Below, piece by piece: positions 28,790-37,484 of a stretch of DNA of 64,000 nucleotides. Made by a program: the position numbers and the translations under genes. Numbering within the stretch: the first letter of the stretch is position 1; every line of letters starts with the position of its first letter. The notes beneath the pieces are model-generated. The model was not told the origin of the DNA and did no database searches. It saw only the letters and a list, made by a program, of their open reading frames with translations. Location of the stretch: positions 5,270,001-5,334,000 of the forward strand of contig NZ_PHHD01000001.1 in NCBI RefSeq assembly GCF_002813445.1, in the 5' to 3' direction. This stretch comes from Pseudomonas tolaasii NCPPB 2192. GTDB lineage: Bacteria > Pseudomonadota > Gammaproteobacteria > Pseudomonadales > Pseudomonadaceae.

Positions 28790-29797
28790 ATGAAACTGGG
28801 TACCACCTTGGCCGCCGTGGCGGCTCTCTCCCTGCTCGCCAGCAGTATCGCAATGGCCGCCGACGGCAAGACCTACAAAATCGGCGCCGCCGTCTACGGC
28901 CTCAAGGGCCAGTTCATGCAGAACTGGGTGCGCGAGTTGAAGGAACACCCGGCAGTCAAGGACGGCACCGTGCAACTGACCGTGTTCGACGGCAACTACG
29001 ACGCCCTGACCCAGAACAACCAGATTGAAAACATGGTGACCCAGCACTACGACGCCATCCTGTTCGTGCCGATTGACACCAAGGCCGGCGTCGGCACCGT
29101 CAAGCAAGCCATGAGTAACGACGTGGTGGTGATCGCCTCCAATACGAAAGTAGCCGATGCCGCTGTGCCGTACGTGGGCAACGACGATGTGGAAGGCGGC
29201 CGCCTGCAGGCCCAGGCCATGGTCGACAAGCTCAACGGCAAAGGCAACGTGGTGATCATCCAGGGCCCGATTGGCCAGTCGGCGCAAATCGACCGCGAAA
29301 AAGGCGAGCTGGAAGTGCTGAGCAAGCACCCGGACATCAAGATCATCGAGAAGAAAACCGCCAACTGGGACCGCGCCCAGGCGCTGGCACTCACCGAAGA
29401 CTGGCTGAACGCCCACCCCAAAGGCATCAACGGCGTGATTGCACAAAACGACGACATGGCCCTTGGCGCGGTACAGGCCCTGAAGTCCCATGGCTTGTCG
29501 TCCAAGGACGTGCCGGTCACCTCGATTGACGGCATGCCGGACGCGATCCAGGCGGCGAAGAAAGATGAAGTCACCACCTTCCTGCAAGACGCCCAGGCCC
29601 AATCCCAGGGCGCGCTGGATGTGGCATTGCGCGCACTGGCCGGCAAGGACTACAAGCCGCAGTCGGTGATTTGGGAGCGCTACGCCAAAGACGTGAAATG
29701 GGGTGACGGCACCGACAAAAATTACATCCTGCCGTGGGTGCCGGTGACTAACGCGAATGCGGATGCGCTGTACAAACAAGTCAGCGGCTCCAAGTAG
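28790..29797 (+). CDS. Periplasmic sugar/polyol-binding protein, RbsB-like
   Basis: 335-residue Peripla_BP_4 protein. The signal peptide covers residues 1-23 or so, ending S-I-A-M-A-A before D-G-K-T-Y-K-I-G. Binding-lobe segments include A-I-L-F-V-P-I-D-T-K-A-G, Y-V-G-N-D-D-V-E-G-G and I-A-Q-N-D-D-M-A-L-G-A. The ribosome site is CCGGAG. It completes the importer. The ligand is probably the polyol or sugar handled by the dehydrogenases downstream. The palindromic repeat after it may adjust expression between transporter and enzymes. Confidence 0.87.
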   Translation: MKLGTTLAAVAALSLLASSIAMAADGKTYKIGAAVYGLKGQFMQNWVRELKEHPAVKDGTVQLTVFDGNYDALTQNNQIENMVTQHYDAILFVPIDTKAGVGTVKQAMSNDVVVIASNTKVADAAVPYVGNDDVEGGRLQAQAMVDKLNGKGNVVIIQGPIGQSAQIDREKGELEVLSKHPDIKIIEKKTANWDRAQALALTEDWLNAHPKGINGVIAQNDDMALGAVQALKSHGLSSKDVPVTSIDGMPDAIQAAKKDEVTTFLQDAQAQSQGALDVALRALAGKDYKPQSVIWERYAKDVKWGDGTDKNYILPWVPVTNANADALYKQVSGSK

Positions 29798-29800
29798 CTT

Positions 29801-29910
29801 GATCGTTCCCACGCTCCGCGTGGGAATGCATCCCGTGACGCTCCGCGTCACCCAACATCGGGACGCAGAGCGTCCCAGGCGGCATTCCCACGCAGAGCGT
29901 GGGAACGATC
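29801..29910. repeat. Intergenic palindromic repeat, second family (copy 2)
   Basis: GATCGTTCCCACGC at the left pairs with GCGTGGGAACGATC at the right. Internal hairpins are CCCACGCTCCGCGTGGG, TGACGCTCCGCGTCA and GGGACGCAGAGCGTCCC. It has the same structure as the copy at 9711-9815 and, like it, sits inside an operon. Confidence 0.9.
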
Positions 29911-29926
29911 GACAGAGGAGTCATTC

Positions 29927-30682
29927 ATGTCCGGTTTCTGGAACCAAGCCTTCGACCTCACCGGCCGCTGCGCAGTGATCACTGGCGGCGCCGCCGGCAT
30001 CGGCCTGGCCTGCGCCACCCTGCTGGTTGAACGCGGTGCGCGCGTCGCCCTGCTCGACCGCGACCCTGCCGTGGTTGAAGTCGCCGCCCGCCTGGGCAGC
30101 GGCCACCTGGGCATTGCCGTTGATCTCGGCCGGATCGGCCAGATACAACACACCATCGATAGCGTTTTCGAACACTTCCAGCGCCTCGATTACCTGATCA
30201 ACAGCGCCGGCGTGGTGCTGCTCGACAAAGCCGTGGAGGTGAGCGAAAGCGCTTGGGATACCACGCTGGATATCAACCTCAAAGCCAGTTTTTTCGTAGC
30301 CCAGGCCTGCGCCAGACACATGCTGGTCCAAGGCAGCGGGCGCATCGTCAACCTCGCCTCCCAGGCCGCCGTGATCGGCCTGGACCGCCACGTCGCCTAC
30401 TGCGCGAGCAAGGCGGCCATCGTCGGCATGACCAAGGTACTGGCCATGGAGTGGGCGCCGCAGATCAATGTCAACGCCATCTCTCCGACCATCGTCGAGA
30501 CCGCCTTGGGCAAGAAAGCCTGGGCCGGTGAAGTGGGTGAAAAGGCCAAGTTGCAAATCCCGGCGGGTCGCTTTGCCCAACCGGAAGAAATCGCCGGGCT
30601 GGCGTTGTATTTGCTCAGCGACGCTGCACAGATGATCACCGGCGCCAACATGGTGATCGACGGCGGCTACAGCATTCAGTAA
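29927..30682 (+). CDS. Short-chain dehydrogenase, probable polyol (D-threitol-type) dehydrogenase
   Basis: 251-residue SDR with all key residues: T-G-G-A-A-G-I-G at 19-26, N-S-A-G at 92-95, S145, Y158 and K162 (Y-C-A-S-K). The C-terminal block R-F-A-Q-P-E-E-I-A-G and L-S-D-A-A-Q-M-I-T-G-A-N is typical of sugar-alcohol SDRs. I associate it with D-threitol dehydrogenase (DthD) of the mycobacterial tetritol pathway, from memory of that family and from the neighbouring genes; other polyol substrates are possible. A GAGGAG ribosome site precedes the ATG. It lies between the transporter and the zinc dehydrogenase in one operon. Confidence 0.75.
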   Translation: MSGFWNQAFDLTGRCAVITGGAAGIGLACATLLVERGARVALLDRDPAVVEVAARLGSGHLGIAVDLGRIGQIQHTIDSVFEHFQRLDYLINSAGVVLLDKAVEVSESAWDTTLDINLKASFFVAQACARHMLVQGSGRIVNLASQAAVIGLDRHVAYCASKAAIVGMTKVLAMEWAPQINVNAISPTIVETALGKKAWAGEVGEKAKLQIPAGRFAQPEEIAGLALYLLSDAAQMITGANMVIDGGYSIQ

Positions 30683-30709
30683 TTCATTTTTTTGTCGTGA
30701 GGTTTTGTC

Positions 30710-31825
30710 ATGTCCACCGTTACCGAACGCACACCTGAACACCTGTCCCCGGTCATCCCGAAAACCATGCAGGCCGTGGTCTGCCATGGCCCGGAAGACT
30801 ACCGCCTGGAAACCGTCGATGTGCCCACACCCGGGCCCGACGAGATTCTGACCAAGGTCGAGCTGTGCGGCATCTGCATGGGCGACATCAAGACCTACCG
30901 CGGCGCACCCTCGTTCTGGGGCGATGCCGAACAACCGCGCTACGTGAAACCGCCAATGATTCCGGGGCATGAGTTCGTCTGCCGCGTGGTCGCGCTCGGG
31001 CCTGGCGCGGAAAAACGCGGCGTGAGCGTCGGCGACCGGGTCATCTCCGAACAGATCGTGCCGTGCTGGGGCTGCCGTTTCTGCAACCACGGCCAGTACT
31101 GGATGTGCCAGAAGCACGATTTGTATGGCTTCCAGAACAACGTGCAGGGCGCCATGGCCCAGTACATGATCTTCACCAAGGAAGGCATCATCCACAAGGT
31201 GCCGGAATCCATTGCCCCGGACGAAGCGATCCTGATCGAACCGCTCGCCTGCTCGCTGCACGCCGCCGAACGCGCCAATGTCGACCACGACGACGTTGTG
31301 GTGGTCGCCGGCGCCGGCACCCTCGGCCTGGGCATCATCGGCGCCGTGCGTTTGCGCAACCCGAAAAAACTGATCGTGCTCGACATGAAACCCGAACGCG
31401 CCGCCCTCGCCCTGCGCATGGGCGCCGACGAAGTGTGGAACCCGGCCGAAGTCGATGTGATGGCCAAAATCCGCGACATCACCGACGGTTATGGCTGCGA
31501 CATCTATATCGAAGCCACCGGGCACCACAAGGCGGTGAACCAGGGTCTGGCGATGCTGCGCAAGCTGGGGCGTTTCGTCGAATTCAGCGTATTCAATGAC
31601 GAGGCCACGGTAGATTGGTCGATCATCGGCGACCGCAAGGAACTGGATATTCTGGGCTCGCACCTGGGCCCGTACATGTACCCGCGGGCCATCGACTTTA
31701 TTGGCAACCGCAAGATCGACATGCGCGATGTGGTGACTCACAAGTTTGCGCTGGCGGACTTCAAGGAAGCGTTTGCGGTGATGGAGCGTGGGGACAAGTC
31801 GCTCAAAGTGGTACTCGAACCCTGA
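30710..31825 (+). CDS. Zinc-dependent alcohol dehydrogenase, probable erythritol/L-threitol-type dehydrogenase
   Basis: 371-residue medium-chain dehydrogenase. Catalytic zinc ligands are C53 (E-L-C-G-I-C) and H87-E88 (P-G-H-E-F). The structural zinc is held by C119, C122, C125 and C133. The coenzyme site is G-A-G-T-L-G-L-G. The first 20 residues extend beyond the usual N-terminus. With an SDR, RpiB-type isomerase and Dha kinase in the same cluster, it resembles EltD, which oxidises erythritol and L-threitol to L-erythrulose in mycobacteria. Sorbitol- or threonine-dehydrogenase-like roles cannot be excluded from sequence alone. Confidence 0.75.
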   Translation: MSTVTERTPEHLSPVIPKTMQAVVCHGPEDYRLETVDVPTPGPDEILTKVELCGICMGDIKTYRGAPSFWGDAEQPRYVKPPMIPGHEFVCRVVALGPGAEKRGVSVGDRVISEQIVPCWGCRFCNHGQYWMCQKHDLYGFQNNVQGAMAQYMIFTKEGIIHKVPESIAPDEAILIEPLACSLHAAERANVDHDDVVVVAGAGTLGLGIIGAVRLRNPKKLIVLDMKPERAALALRMGADEVWNPAEVDVMAKIRDITDGYGCDIYIEATGHHKAVNQGLAMLRKLGRFVEFSVFNDEATVDWSIIGDRKELDILGSHLGPYMYPRAIDFIGNRKIDMRDVVTHKFALADFKEAFAVMERGDKSLKVVLEP

Positions 31826-31837
31826 TTTCACCGACGC

Positions 31838-31848
31838 AGCTCCCACAT
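31838..31848. repeat. REP remnant
   Basis: AGCTCCCACAT is the outer end of a REP unit with its partner lost. It sits just after the zinc dehydrogenase stop. Confidence 0.5.
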
Positions 31849-31892
31849 TAGATTGTTGTTGCCCTTTAAGAACAAAAACAGGAACCCGCGTT

Positions 31893-32894
31893 ATGAATCG
31901 AGTCATCAATGATCCGGACCAGGTGGTCGAGGACATGCTGCGCGGCATTCTGGTCGCGCACCCTGAGCTGCGCCAATACGAGACCAACCCGCGCGTCATC
32001 GTCAAAGCCAAACCTTCGGCGCCAGGCCGCGTCGGCATTGTCACCGGCGGCGGCTCGGGCCATGAGCCTGCCTTCCTCGGCTACGTCGGCCCGGGGCTGG
32101 TAGACGCCGTGGCCGTCGGCGAAATCTTCTCCTCGCCCACCGCCAAAAGCTTCTTCGACGCCTTCCGCGCCGCTGACCATGGCGCAGGCGTGGCGTGCCT
32201 TTATGGCAACTACGCCGGCGACAATATGAACGTAAAACTGGCGATGAAAATGGCCGCCAGCAAAGACATGCGCATCCGCACCGTGGTCGCCAACGACGAC
32301 GTGGCCTCGGCGCCCAAGGCCGATATCGCCAAGCGCCGTGGCGTGGCCGGGGAAATTTTCATGTGGAAGATCGGCGGCGCAGCGGCCGCCCAGCATTACG
32401 ACCTGGACGGAGTGATCCGTGTCGCGCAAAAAACGGTCGATAACTGCCGCTCCATCGGCATCGGCCTGACGCCCTGCACCATCGCCGCCGTGGGCAAGCC
32501 GAACTTCCACATTCCCGACGGCCAGATGGAACTCGGCATCGGCCATCACGGCGAACCGGGCATTGAAGTCGTTCCCATCGAGTCTGCCGCCGCCATGGCC
32601 GAACGCATGCTCGCGCCGATTCTCGCCGACCGAGACTTCAGCGTGGACGACAGCGTGGTGGTGCTGGTCTCGGGGCTCGGCGCTACACCGGTGATGGAGC
32701 TGTACATTTTCTACGCCGAAGTGGAGCGCCAGCTCACGGCCAAGGGTCTGAACATTCATCGCTGCTATGTAGGCAATTACTTCACATCCCTGGAAATGAT
32801 GGGCGTAACCCTGACCCTGCTCGGCCTCGACGCAGAGCTCAAAACCCTGATCGACCAACCCTGCCGCTCCATCGGCATGACCCAGGCGGAATGA
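31893..32894 (+). CDS. dhaK: Dihydroxyacetone kinase-type subunit K (substrate-binding)
   Basis: 333-residue DhaK domain protein. The covalent substrate-binding histidine is H219 in G-I-G-H-H-G-E-P-G, and the G-G-G-S-G-H-E-P-A loop (52-60) is intact. DhaK binds short-chain ketoses through a hemiaminal bond on this histidine; substrates of relatives include dihydroxyacetone and D- or L-erythrulose. Unlike ATP-dependent Citrobacter-type enzymes, in which the K and L domains are fused, the L domain here is a separate gene 3 bases downstream. No DhaM phosphotransfer subunit is in the window. The frame runs back to 31788, but ATG 31893 with an AGGAA site gives the family N-terminus. Confidence 0.88.
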   Translation: MNRVINDPDQVVEDMLRGILVAHPELRQYETNPRVIVKAKPSAPGRVGIVTGGGSGHEPAFLGYVGPGLVDAVAVGEIFSSPTAKSFFDAFRAADHGAGVACLYGNYAGDNMNVKLAMKMAASKDMRIRTVVANDDVASAPKADIAKRRGVAGEIFMWKIGGAAAAQHYDLDGVIRVAQKTVDNCRSIGIGLTPCTIAAVGKPNFHIPDGQMELGIGHHGEPGIEVVPIESAAAMAERMLAPILADRDFSVDDSVVVLVSGLGATPVMELYIFYAEVERQLTAKGLNIHRCYVGNYFTSLEMMGVTLTLLGLDAELKTLIDQPCRSIGMTQAE

Positions 32895-32897
32895 ACC

Positions 32898-33542
32898 ATG
32901 AGCCAGCATTTTTCCACCCGTGACGGCGGCGCCATCGTCAGCGACCTGGTCAGCGTGATTGTCGCCAACCGCGAATACCTCAGTGAAATCGATGGCGCCA
33001 TCGGCGATGGCGACCACGGCATCAACATGGCCAAGGGCTTTGCCCACTGCGGGCGCACCATCGAAGGCCGCCAACTGACCCTGGCCGAAGCGCTGGACGA
33101 GCTGACGCTGAGCCTGATGGAAGGCATCGGCGGTTCCATGGGGCCGCTGTATGGCAGCCTGTTTATCGGCATGGCCGACGAAGTGCGCAGCAGCGAAAAC
33201 ATTGATGCGGCAACCTTCGCCCACTTGCTGCGCGGCGGTCTGACCTCATTGCAGGACATTACCGAAGCCGGCGTGGGCGACAAGTGCCTGATGGACACCT
33301 TGATTCCGGCGGTTGAAGCCTTCGAGCACGCCCATGCCAGTGGCGCCTCATTCAATGATGCACTGGACGCCATGAAAGCTGCCGCGTCCCAAGGGCGCGA
33401 CTCGACCAAAGACCTGATCGCAAAAATCGGCCGGGCCAGCCGTTTGGGCGAGCGCTCGTTGGGCGTGCTGGACGCCGGGGCGGTGTCCTGTTGCCTGATC
33501 CTCACGCGCCTGGCGGATTCAGTCCAGCCGCGCCTCACCTGA
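32898..33542 (+). CDS. dhaL: Dihydroxyacetone kinase-type subunit L (nucleotide-binding)
   Basis: 214-residue DhaL (Dak2) domain. The Mg-nucleotide aspartates D32, D37 and D39 are in I-D-G-A-I-G-D-G-D-H-G, and the glycine loop G-G-S-M-G-P-L-Y-G follows. DhaL carries ADP/ATP and transfers phosphate to the ketose bound on DhaK. In E. coli it is recharged by DhaM from the PTS; here no dhaM follows, so it may exchange free ATP. It is the last gene of the operon; a hairpin between convergent genes follows. Confidence 0.88.
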   Translation: MSQHFSTRDGGAIVSDLVSVIVANREYLSEIDGAIGDGDHGINMAKGFAHCGRTIEGRQLTLAEALDELTLSLMEGIGGSMGPLYGSLFIGMADEVRSSENIDAATFAHLLRGGLTSLQDITEAGVGDKCLMDTLIPAVEAFEHAHASGASFNDALDAMKAAASQGRDSTKDLIAKIGRASRLGERSLGVLDAGAVSCCLILTRLADSVQPRLT

Positions 33543-33555
33543 CACCACAAAAACC

Positions 33556-33598
33556 CCTGTGGTGAGCGGGCTTGCCACATTAACCCGCTCGCCACAGG
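33556..33598. terminator. Hairpin between convergent dhaL and LysR genes
   Basis: CCTGTGGTGAGCGGG and CCCGCTCGCCACAGG pair almost perfectly (one mismatch) around a 13-base loop. It lies 13 bases past the dhaL stop and 2 bases beyond the LysR stop, so it can serve both strands, although T-runs are absent. The sequence hints at a diverged REP. Confidence 0.6.
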
Positions 33599-33600
33599 AA

Positions 33601-34470
33601 CTAGACGCCCATTTTGACCTGCTGAATGTACCGCACCACCGCCGGCGCCTTCTCAAAGCGCCGGTGAATCAGCGACAACCACGACGTAGCGTCATTGCCC
33701 TGAATGGGCCGATACACCACACCCGGCAAACTCACATGCCCCACCAGCGACGCCGGCACCACCGCCACGCCCTGCCCCAATGACACCAACGCAACGACTG
33801 CCACCAGGCCACCCGGCTGCGGGCCGAGTTGCGGTGCGTAGCCCCCTTGCGCCGCCACGTGCAAGGTGCCGCTGATTTGTTCCGGCAGGATGAAGGTCTC
33901 GTTTTGCAGGTGCTCGCAGAGAATGGCCTTCAGTCCCAGCAGCCATGAATCACGGTGCAGCGCCAATACGAAACCTTCGCTGTCCAGGCGCACGGCCTCC
34001 ACCCCCTCAGGCAGGGTCATGGGGGATCGGATGTAACCGATATCACATCGCCCATCCGCGATGGCACCCGGCAAGCTGGCCATCGCACACTCGCGCACAT
34101 TCACGCTCACATCGGGAAACGCCTGGCTGAACGCCTGCATTTGCCGCTGCAATACCCCGGAATACACCGCCGAGGCGACGTAACCCAGCTCGATATGGCC
34201 GATCTCGCCGCGCCCGGCGCGCTGTGCATTGCGCTGGGCGAACTCAAACTGGCGCACCGTGGCTTCGGCCTCTATCAGTAACGCAGCGCCTGCTTCGGTG
34301 AGGCTGACTTCACGTTGCTGGCGCACGAACAGACGGGCGCCCAGGTCGGTTTCCATGTCCTGAATCTGCCGGCTCAGCGTCGGCGGCGCGATACCCAACT
34401 GCTCGGCCGCGCGGGTGAAATTGCGCTGACGGGCCACAGCGAGGAAGTAGCGGAAGTGGCGTATTTCCAT
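33601..34470 (-). CDS. LysR-family transcriptional regulator
   Basis: 289 residues. The N-terminal helix-turn-helix (1-60) reads M-E-I-R-H-F-R-Y-F-L-A-V-A, then F-T-R-A-A-E-Q-L-G-I-A-P-P-T-L-S-R-Q-I. The effector domain spans about 90-285. It is divergent from the MFS transporter at 34621 with a 150-base gap, the normal arrangement for a LysR protein controlling its neighbour. The inducer is unknown. The ribosome site is weak. Confidence 0.88.
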   Translation of the reverse strand: MEIRHFRYFLAVARQRNFTRAAEQLGIAPPTLSRQIQDMETDLGARLFVRQQREVSLTEAGAALLIEAEATVRQFEFAQRNAQRAGRGEIGHIELGYVASAVYSGVLQRQMQAFSQAFPDVSVNVRECAMASLPGAIADGRCDIGYIRSPMTLPEGVEAVRLDSEGFVLALHRDSWLLGLKAILCEHLQNETFILPEQISGTLHVAAQGGYAPQLGPQPGGLVAVVALVSLGQGVAVVPASLVGHVSLPGVVYRPIQGNDATSWLSLIHRRFEKAPAVVRYIQQVKMGV

Positions 34471-34620
34471 TTCAGCATTAGCTCAAAGGTAATAAAGTGA
34501 ACCGGGGCGCCTAACAAAGACCATGGCCGCCAAGGATAAGCTCGTGATACCTCAACACTAAAGAGCCTCTGCGATGTCCGTCAACCGTCATTTCCGTATT
34601 GCCTGCAAGGTAATCAAACC

Positions 34621-36153
34621 ATGAGCCGGGTCAGTCCACGCCTGACACTGCTCACGGCTTCGGGTGTGTGCTCGCTGATCGTGCTCGACACCAATATCGT
34701 CGCCGTGACCCTGCCCAGCATCGCTCGCGATCTGGGAGCCAACTTCGCCGATATCGAGTGGGTAGTCAGCGCTTACATGCTGGCCTTCGCCGCGTTGCTG
34801 CTGCCAGCCGGTAGCATTGCCGACCGCTTTGGCCGCAAGAAATCGCTGATCTGGGGCCTGAGTATTTTCATCCTGGCATCACTGGGTTGCGGGGCGGCAC
34901 CGAACGCGTTGTTCCTCGACATTGCCCGCGCAGTGAAAGGCGTGGGCGCCGCCTTGCTGCTGACGTCGGCGCTGGCCTCCATCGGCCACACCTTCCACGA
35001 TGAAGTGGACCGCGCAAAAGCCTGGGCTTTCTGGGGCGCGTGCATGGGCGTGGCGATGACTGCTGCACCAACCCTGGGGGGTTTGATCACTCAGTACCTG
35101 GGCTGGCGCTGGATCTTCTATCTCAACCTGCCGGTGGGCCTGGCGCTGATGACGCTGGTAGTGCGCGCGATTCCGGAGTCCCGTGACGCCCAGTCCGCAC
35201 GGCTGGACCCGTGGGGCAGCCTGGCGTTCAGCGCCAGCCTGCTGTGCCTGATCTGGGGCCTGATCGAAGCCAACCGCATCGGCTGGAACAGCCCGCTGAC
35301 CTACGCGCGCCTGATCGGCGGTGCGATATTACTGGGTGTATTTGTGATCGTTGAACGCCTGCAACAGCGGCCGATGGTGGACTTGCAGCTGTTCCGCCAT
35401 CCGCGCTTTATCGGCGCCTTAATGGGCATGTTTGCCTACGCCGGGTGCGCTCAGGTGATGATGACGCTGCTGCCGTTTTATCTGCAAAACGGCCTGGGCT
35501 TTTCCGCGATTGCCTCCGGCCTTGGCATGCTGCCCTTTGCCCTGACCATGCTGGTTTGTCCACGCATCGGCGCACGCCTGGCCGGGCGTGTTGCGCCGGC
35601 TACGATGATGGCGACCGGCTTGACCCTGGTGGGTTGTGGCAATTTGCTGAGCGCCTGGGCAGTGAGCGCCGGCGGCTACCTGCCCTTCGCCCTGGCAATT
35701 GCCGTGACCGGCGCCGGCGCTGGCCTGCTTAATGGCGACACCCAGAAGAACATCATGGCCTGCGTACCTCGGGACCGCGCGGGCATGGGTTCGGGCATGA
35801 GCACCACCATGCGCTTCAGCGCGATCATGCTGGCGATTGGGGTTTACGGCGCGCTGCTGAGCAGTCATAGCGAACAGCTGCTGAGCGCGAGTATCGGCGC
35901 GCAATGGCAGGAGCAGGTGGCAGGCATTGCATCACGCGTGGTGGCAGGTGATATGCCGGCGGCCATGGGCTTGTTGCCGGAATCGGCACGGGCGGTGGTA
36001 CAACCGCTGGCGCGGCAGGCGTTTGTGGGCGGGTTCAGCGGGGTGTTGTGGGTGGCGGGGTTGTTGGGGTTACTGGGTGCCTTGGTGGTGGGGATGTTGA
36101 TGAGAAAGCCGATACCCTTGGCGCAACAGTCCTCCGCGACGACACCAACCTGA
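34621..36153 (+). CDS. MFS drug/efflux transporter of the DHA2 (14-helix) family
   Basis: 510-residue inner-membrane transporter. Length and hydropathy fit 14 helices. Motifs are L-D-T-N-I-V-A-V-T-L-P (motif D1-like, helix 1), G-S-I-A-D-R-F-G-R-K (motif A, helices 2-3), and G-A-G-A-G-L-L-N-G-D (motif C-like). DHA2 members export drugs, dyes or amino acids with protons. No membrane-fusion partner is adjacent, so it is likely a stand-alone pump. It is divergent from a LysR regulator. A REPIN follows the stop. Confidence 0.87.
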   Translation: MSRVSPRLTLLTASGVCSLIVLDTNIVAVTLPSIARDLGANFADIEWVVSAYMLAFAALLLPAGSIADRFGRKKSLIWGLSIFILASLGCGAAPNALFLDIARAVKGVGAALLLTSALASIGHTFHDEVDRAKAWAFWGACMGVAMTAAPTLGGLITQYLGWRWIFYLNLPVGLALMTLVVRAIPESRDAQSARLDPWGSLAFSASLLCLIWGLIEANRIGWNSPLTYARLIGGAILLGVFVIVERLQQRPMVDLQLFRHPRFIGALMGMFAYAGCAQVMMTLLPFYLQNGLGFSAIASGLGMLPFALTMLVCPRIGARLAGRVAPATMMATGLTLVGCGNLLSAWAVSAGGYLPFALAIAVTGAGAGLLNGDTQKNIMACVPRDRAGMGSGMSTTMRFSAIMLAIGVYGALLSSHSEQLLSASIGAQWQEQVAGIASRVVAGDMPAAMGLLPESARAVVQPLARQAFVGGFSGVLWVAGLLGLLGALVVGMLMRKPIPLAQQSSATTPT

Positions 36154-36154
36154 A

Positions 36155-36241
36155 TGTGGGAGCGGGCTTGCCCGCGATGCAGGCACCTCGGTGTGTCAGT
36201 CACACCTTGGTGATGCTATCGCAGGCAAGCCAGCTCCCACA
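36155..36241. repeat. REPIN (paired inverted REP elements)
   Basis: TGTGGGAGCGGGCTTGCCCG at the left and CAGGCAAGCCAGCTCCCACA at the right. The two halves are of different variants (GGGCTTGCCC and GGCAAGCCAGC). It lies between convergent MFS and sohB genes. Confidence 0.9.
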
Positions 36242-36263
36242 GTTGGGGCAGCCTACATCAGGA

Positions 36264-37289
36264 TTACCAGAACCGCTGCTGAGTCAACCGGCTCCACCAG
36301 GTCAGCAACACACGGTCCACCGAACCGCTGGCCGCCAGGCCCACGCGCTCTTGCAGGCTTTTGCGCTCGGCATAGTGCAGGTGGTACACCTCGGCGGTCT
36401 TGGCTTTAGTCGCCAGGTACTCGTCGCTGGTTTGCAGCTCATCTACCAGCTGTTTGTCGAGGGCAGCAACACCCAGCCACACTTCGCCGGTCGCCACTTC
36501 GTCAATCGCCAGCTGTGGGCGATAACGCGACACGAAGTTCTTGAACAATTGGTGGGTAATGTCCAGGTCTTCCTGAAACTTCTCGCGACCCTTCTCGGTG
36601 TTCTCGCCAAACACGGTCAGGGTGCGTTTGTACTCGCCGGCGGTCAGCACTTCGAAGTCGATGTCGTGCTTTTTCAGCAGACGGTTGACGTTGGGCAATT
36701 GCGCCACGACGCCGATGGATCCGAGGATGGCAAACGGTGCGCTGATGATCTTCTCGCCGATGCACGCCATCATGTAGCCGCCGCTGGCCGCCACCTTGTC
36801 GATGCACACCGTCAACGGCACGCCTGCCTGGCGGATGCGTGCCAGCTGCGAAGACGCCAAACCATAGCTGTGCACCATGCCGCCGCCGCTTTCCAGGCGC
36901 AGCACCACTTCGTCCTTCGGTGTGGCAAGGCTCAGCAGCGCGGTGATTTCATGGCGCAGGCTTTCGGTGGCCGAGGCCTTGATGTCGCCGTCGAAATCCA
37001 GCACGAATACCCGCGCCTTGGCCTCGGGTTTCTTCTTGGCATTTTTCTTTTCGGTTTTGCTTTCGGATTTGCGCAGGGTCTTGAGCTGGTCCTTGTCGAG
37101 CAGGGTCGACTCCAGCCGCTCGCGCAGGCCTTTATAGAAGTCGTTGAGTTTGCTGACCTGCAATTGGCCGGCGGATTTGCGACGGCCTTTGCTGCGCAGG
37201 GCCGCGAAACTGATCAACACCACCAGAATAGCGACCACCAGGGTGACGGTCTTCGCCAGGAAACTCGCGTATTCAGCCAGAAAATCCAT
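36264..37289 (-). CDS. sohB: Inner-membrane serine protease SohB (S49 family)
   Basis: 341 residues. One N-terminal transmembrane helix (about 10-30) is followed by a basic, Lys-rich linker (about 65-92) and an S49 peptidase domain. The catalytic dyad is S169 (A-A-S-G-G-Y) and K221 (G-E-Y-K-R-T), with the usual I-L-G-S-I-G-V-V segment between them. SohB is a probable periplasm-facing protease related to signal peptide peptidase SppA. ATG 37289 begins directly at the membrane helix; a longer frame to 37370 is not supported. Confidence 0.87.
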   Translation of the reverse strand: MDFLAEYASFLAKTVTLVVAILVVLISFAALRSKGRRKSAGQLQVSKLNDFYKGLRERLESTLLDKDQLKTLRKSESKTEKKNAKKKPEAKARVFVLDFDGDIKASATESLRHEITALLSLATPKDEVVLRLESGGGMVHSYGLASSQLARIRQAGVPLTVCIDKVAASGGYMMACIGEKIISAPFAILGSIGVVAQLPNVNRLLKKHDIDFEVLTAGEYKRTLTVFGENTEKGREKFQEDLDITHQLFKNFVSRYRPQLAIDEVATGEVWLGVAALDKQLVDELQTSDEYLATKAKTAEVYHLHYAERKSLQERVGLAASGSVDRVLLTWWSRLTQQRFW

Positions 37290-37484
37290 ATGACTCCTTA
37301 GAAAATTGCACTGCGCCAGGCGCGGATGGCCCCAGCATACCGGCGGCACTGCCTTGGAGCCAGTGCTCAAACCGCCAGCAGTGGCGCTCTAACGAGCTTT
37401 TAAAACAAGCGTATGTTTTTTCATTGACAGCTCGCAGGCATCCTCATAACCTCGCCAGACTTTCAACGTACCGGGAAAACGGAC

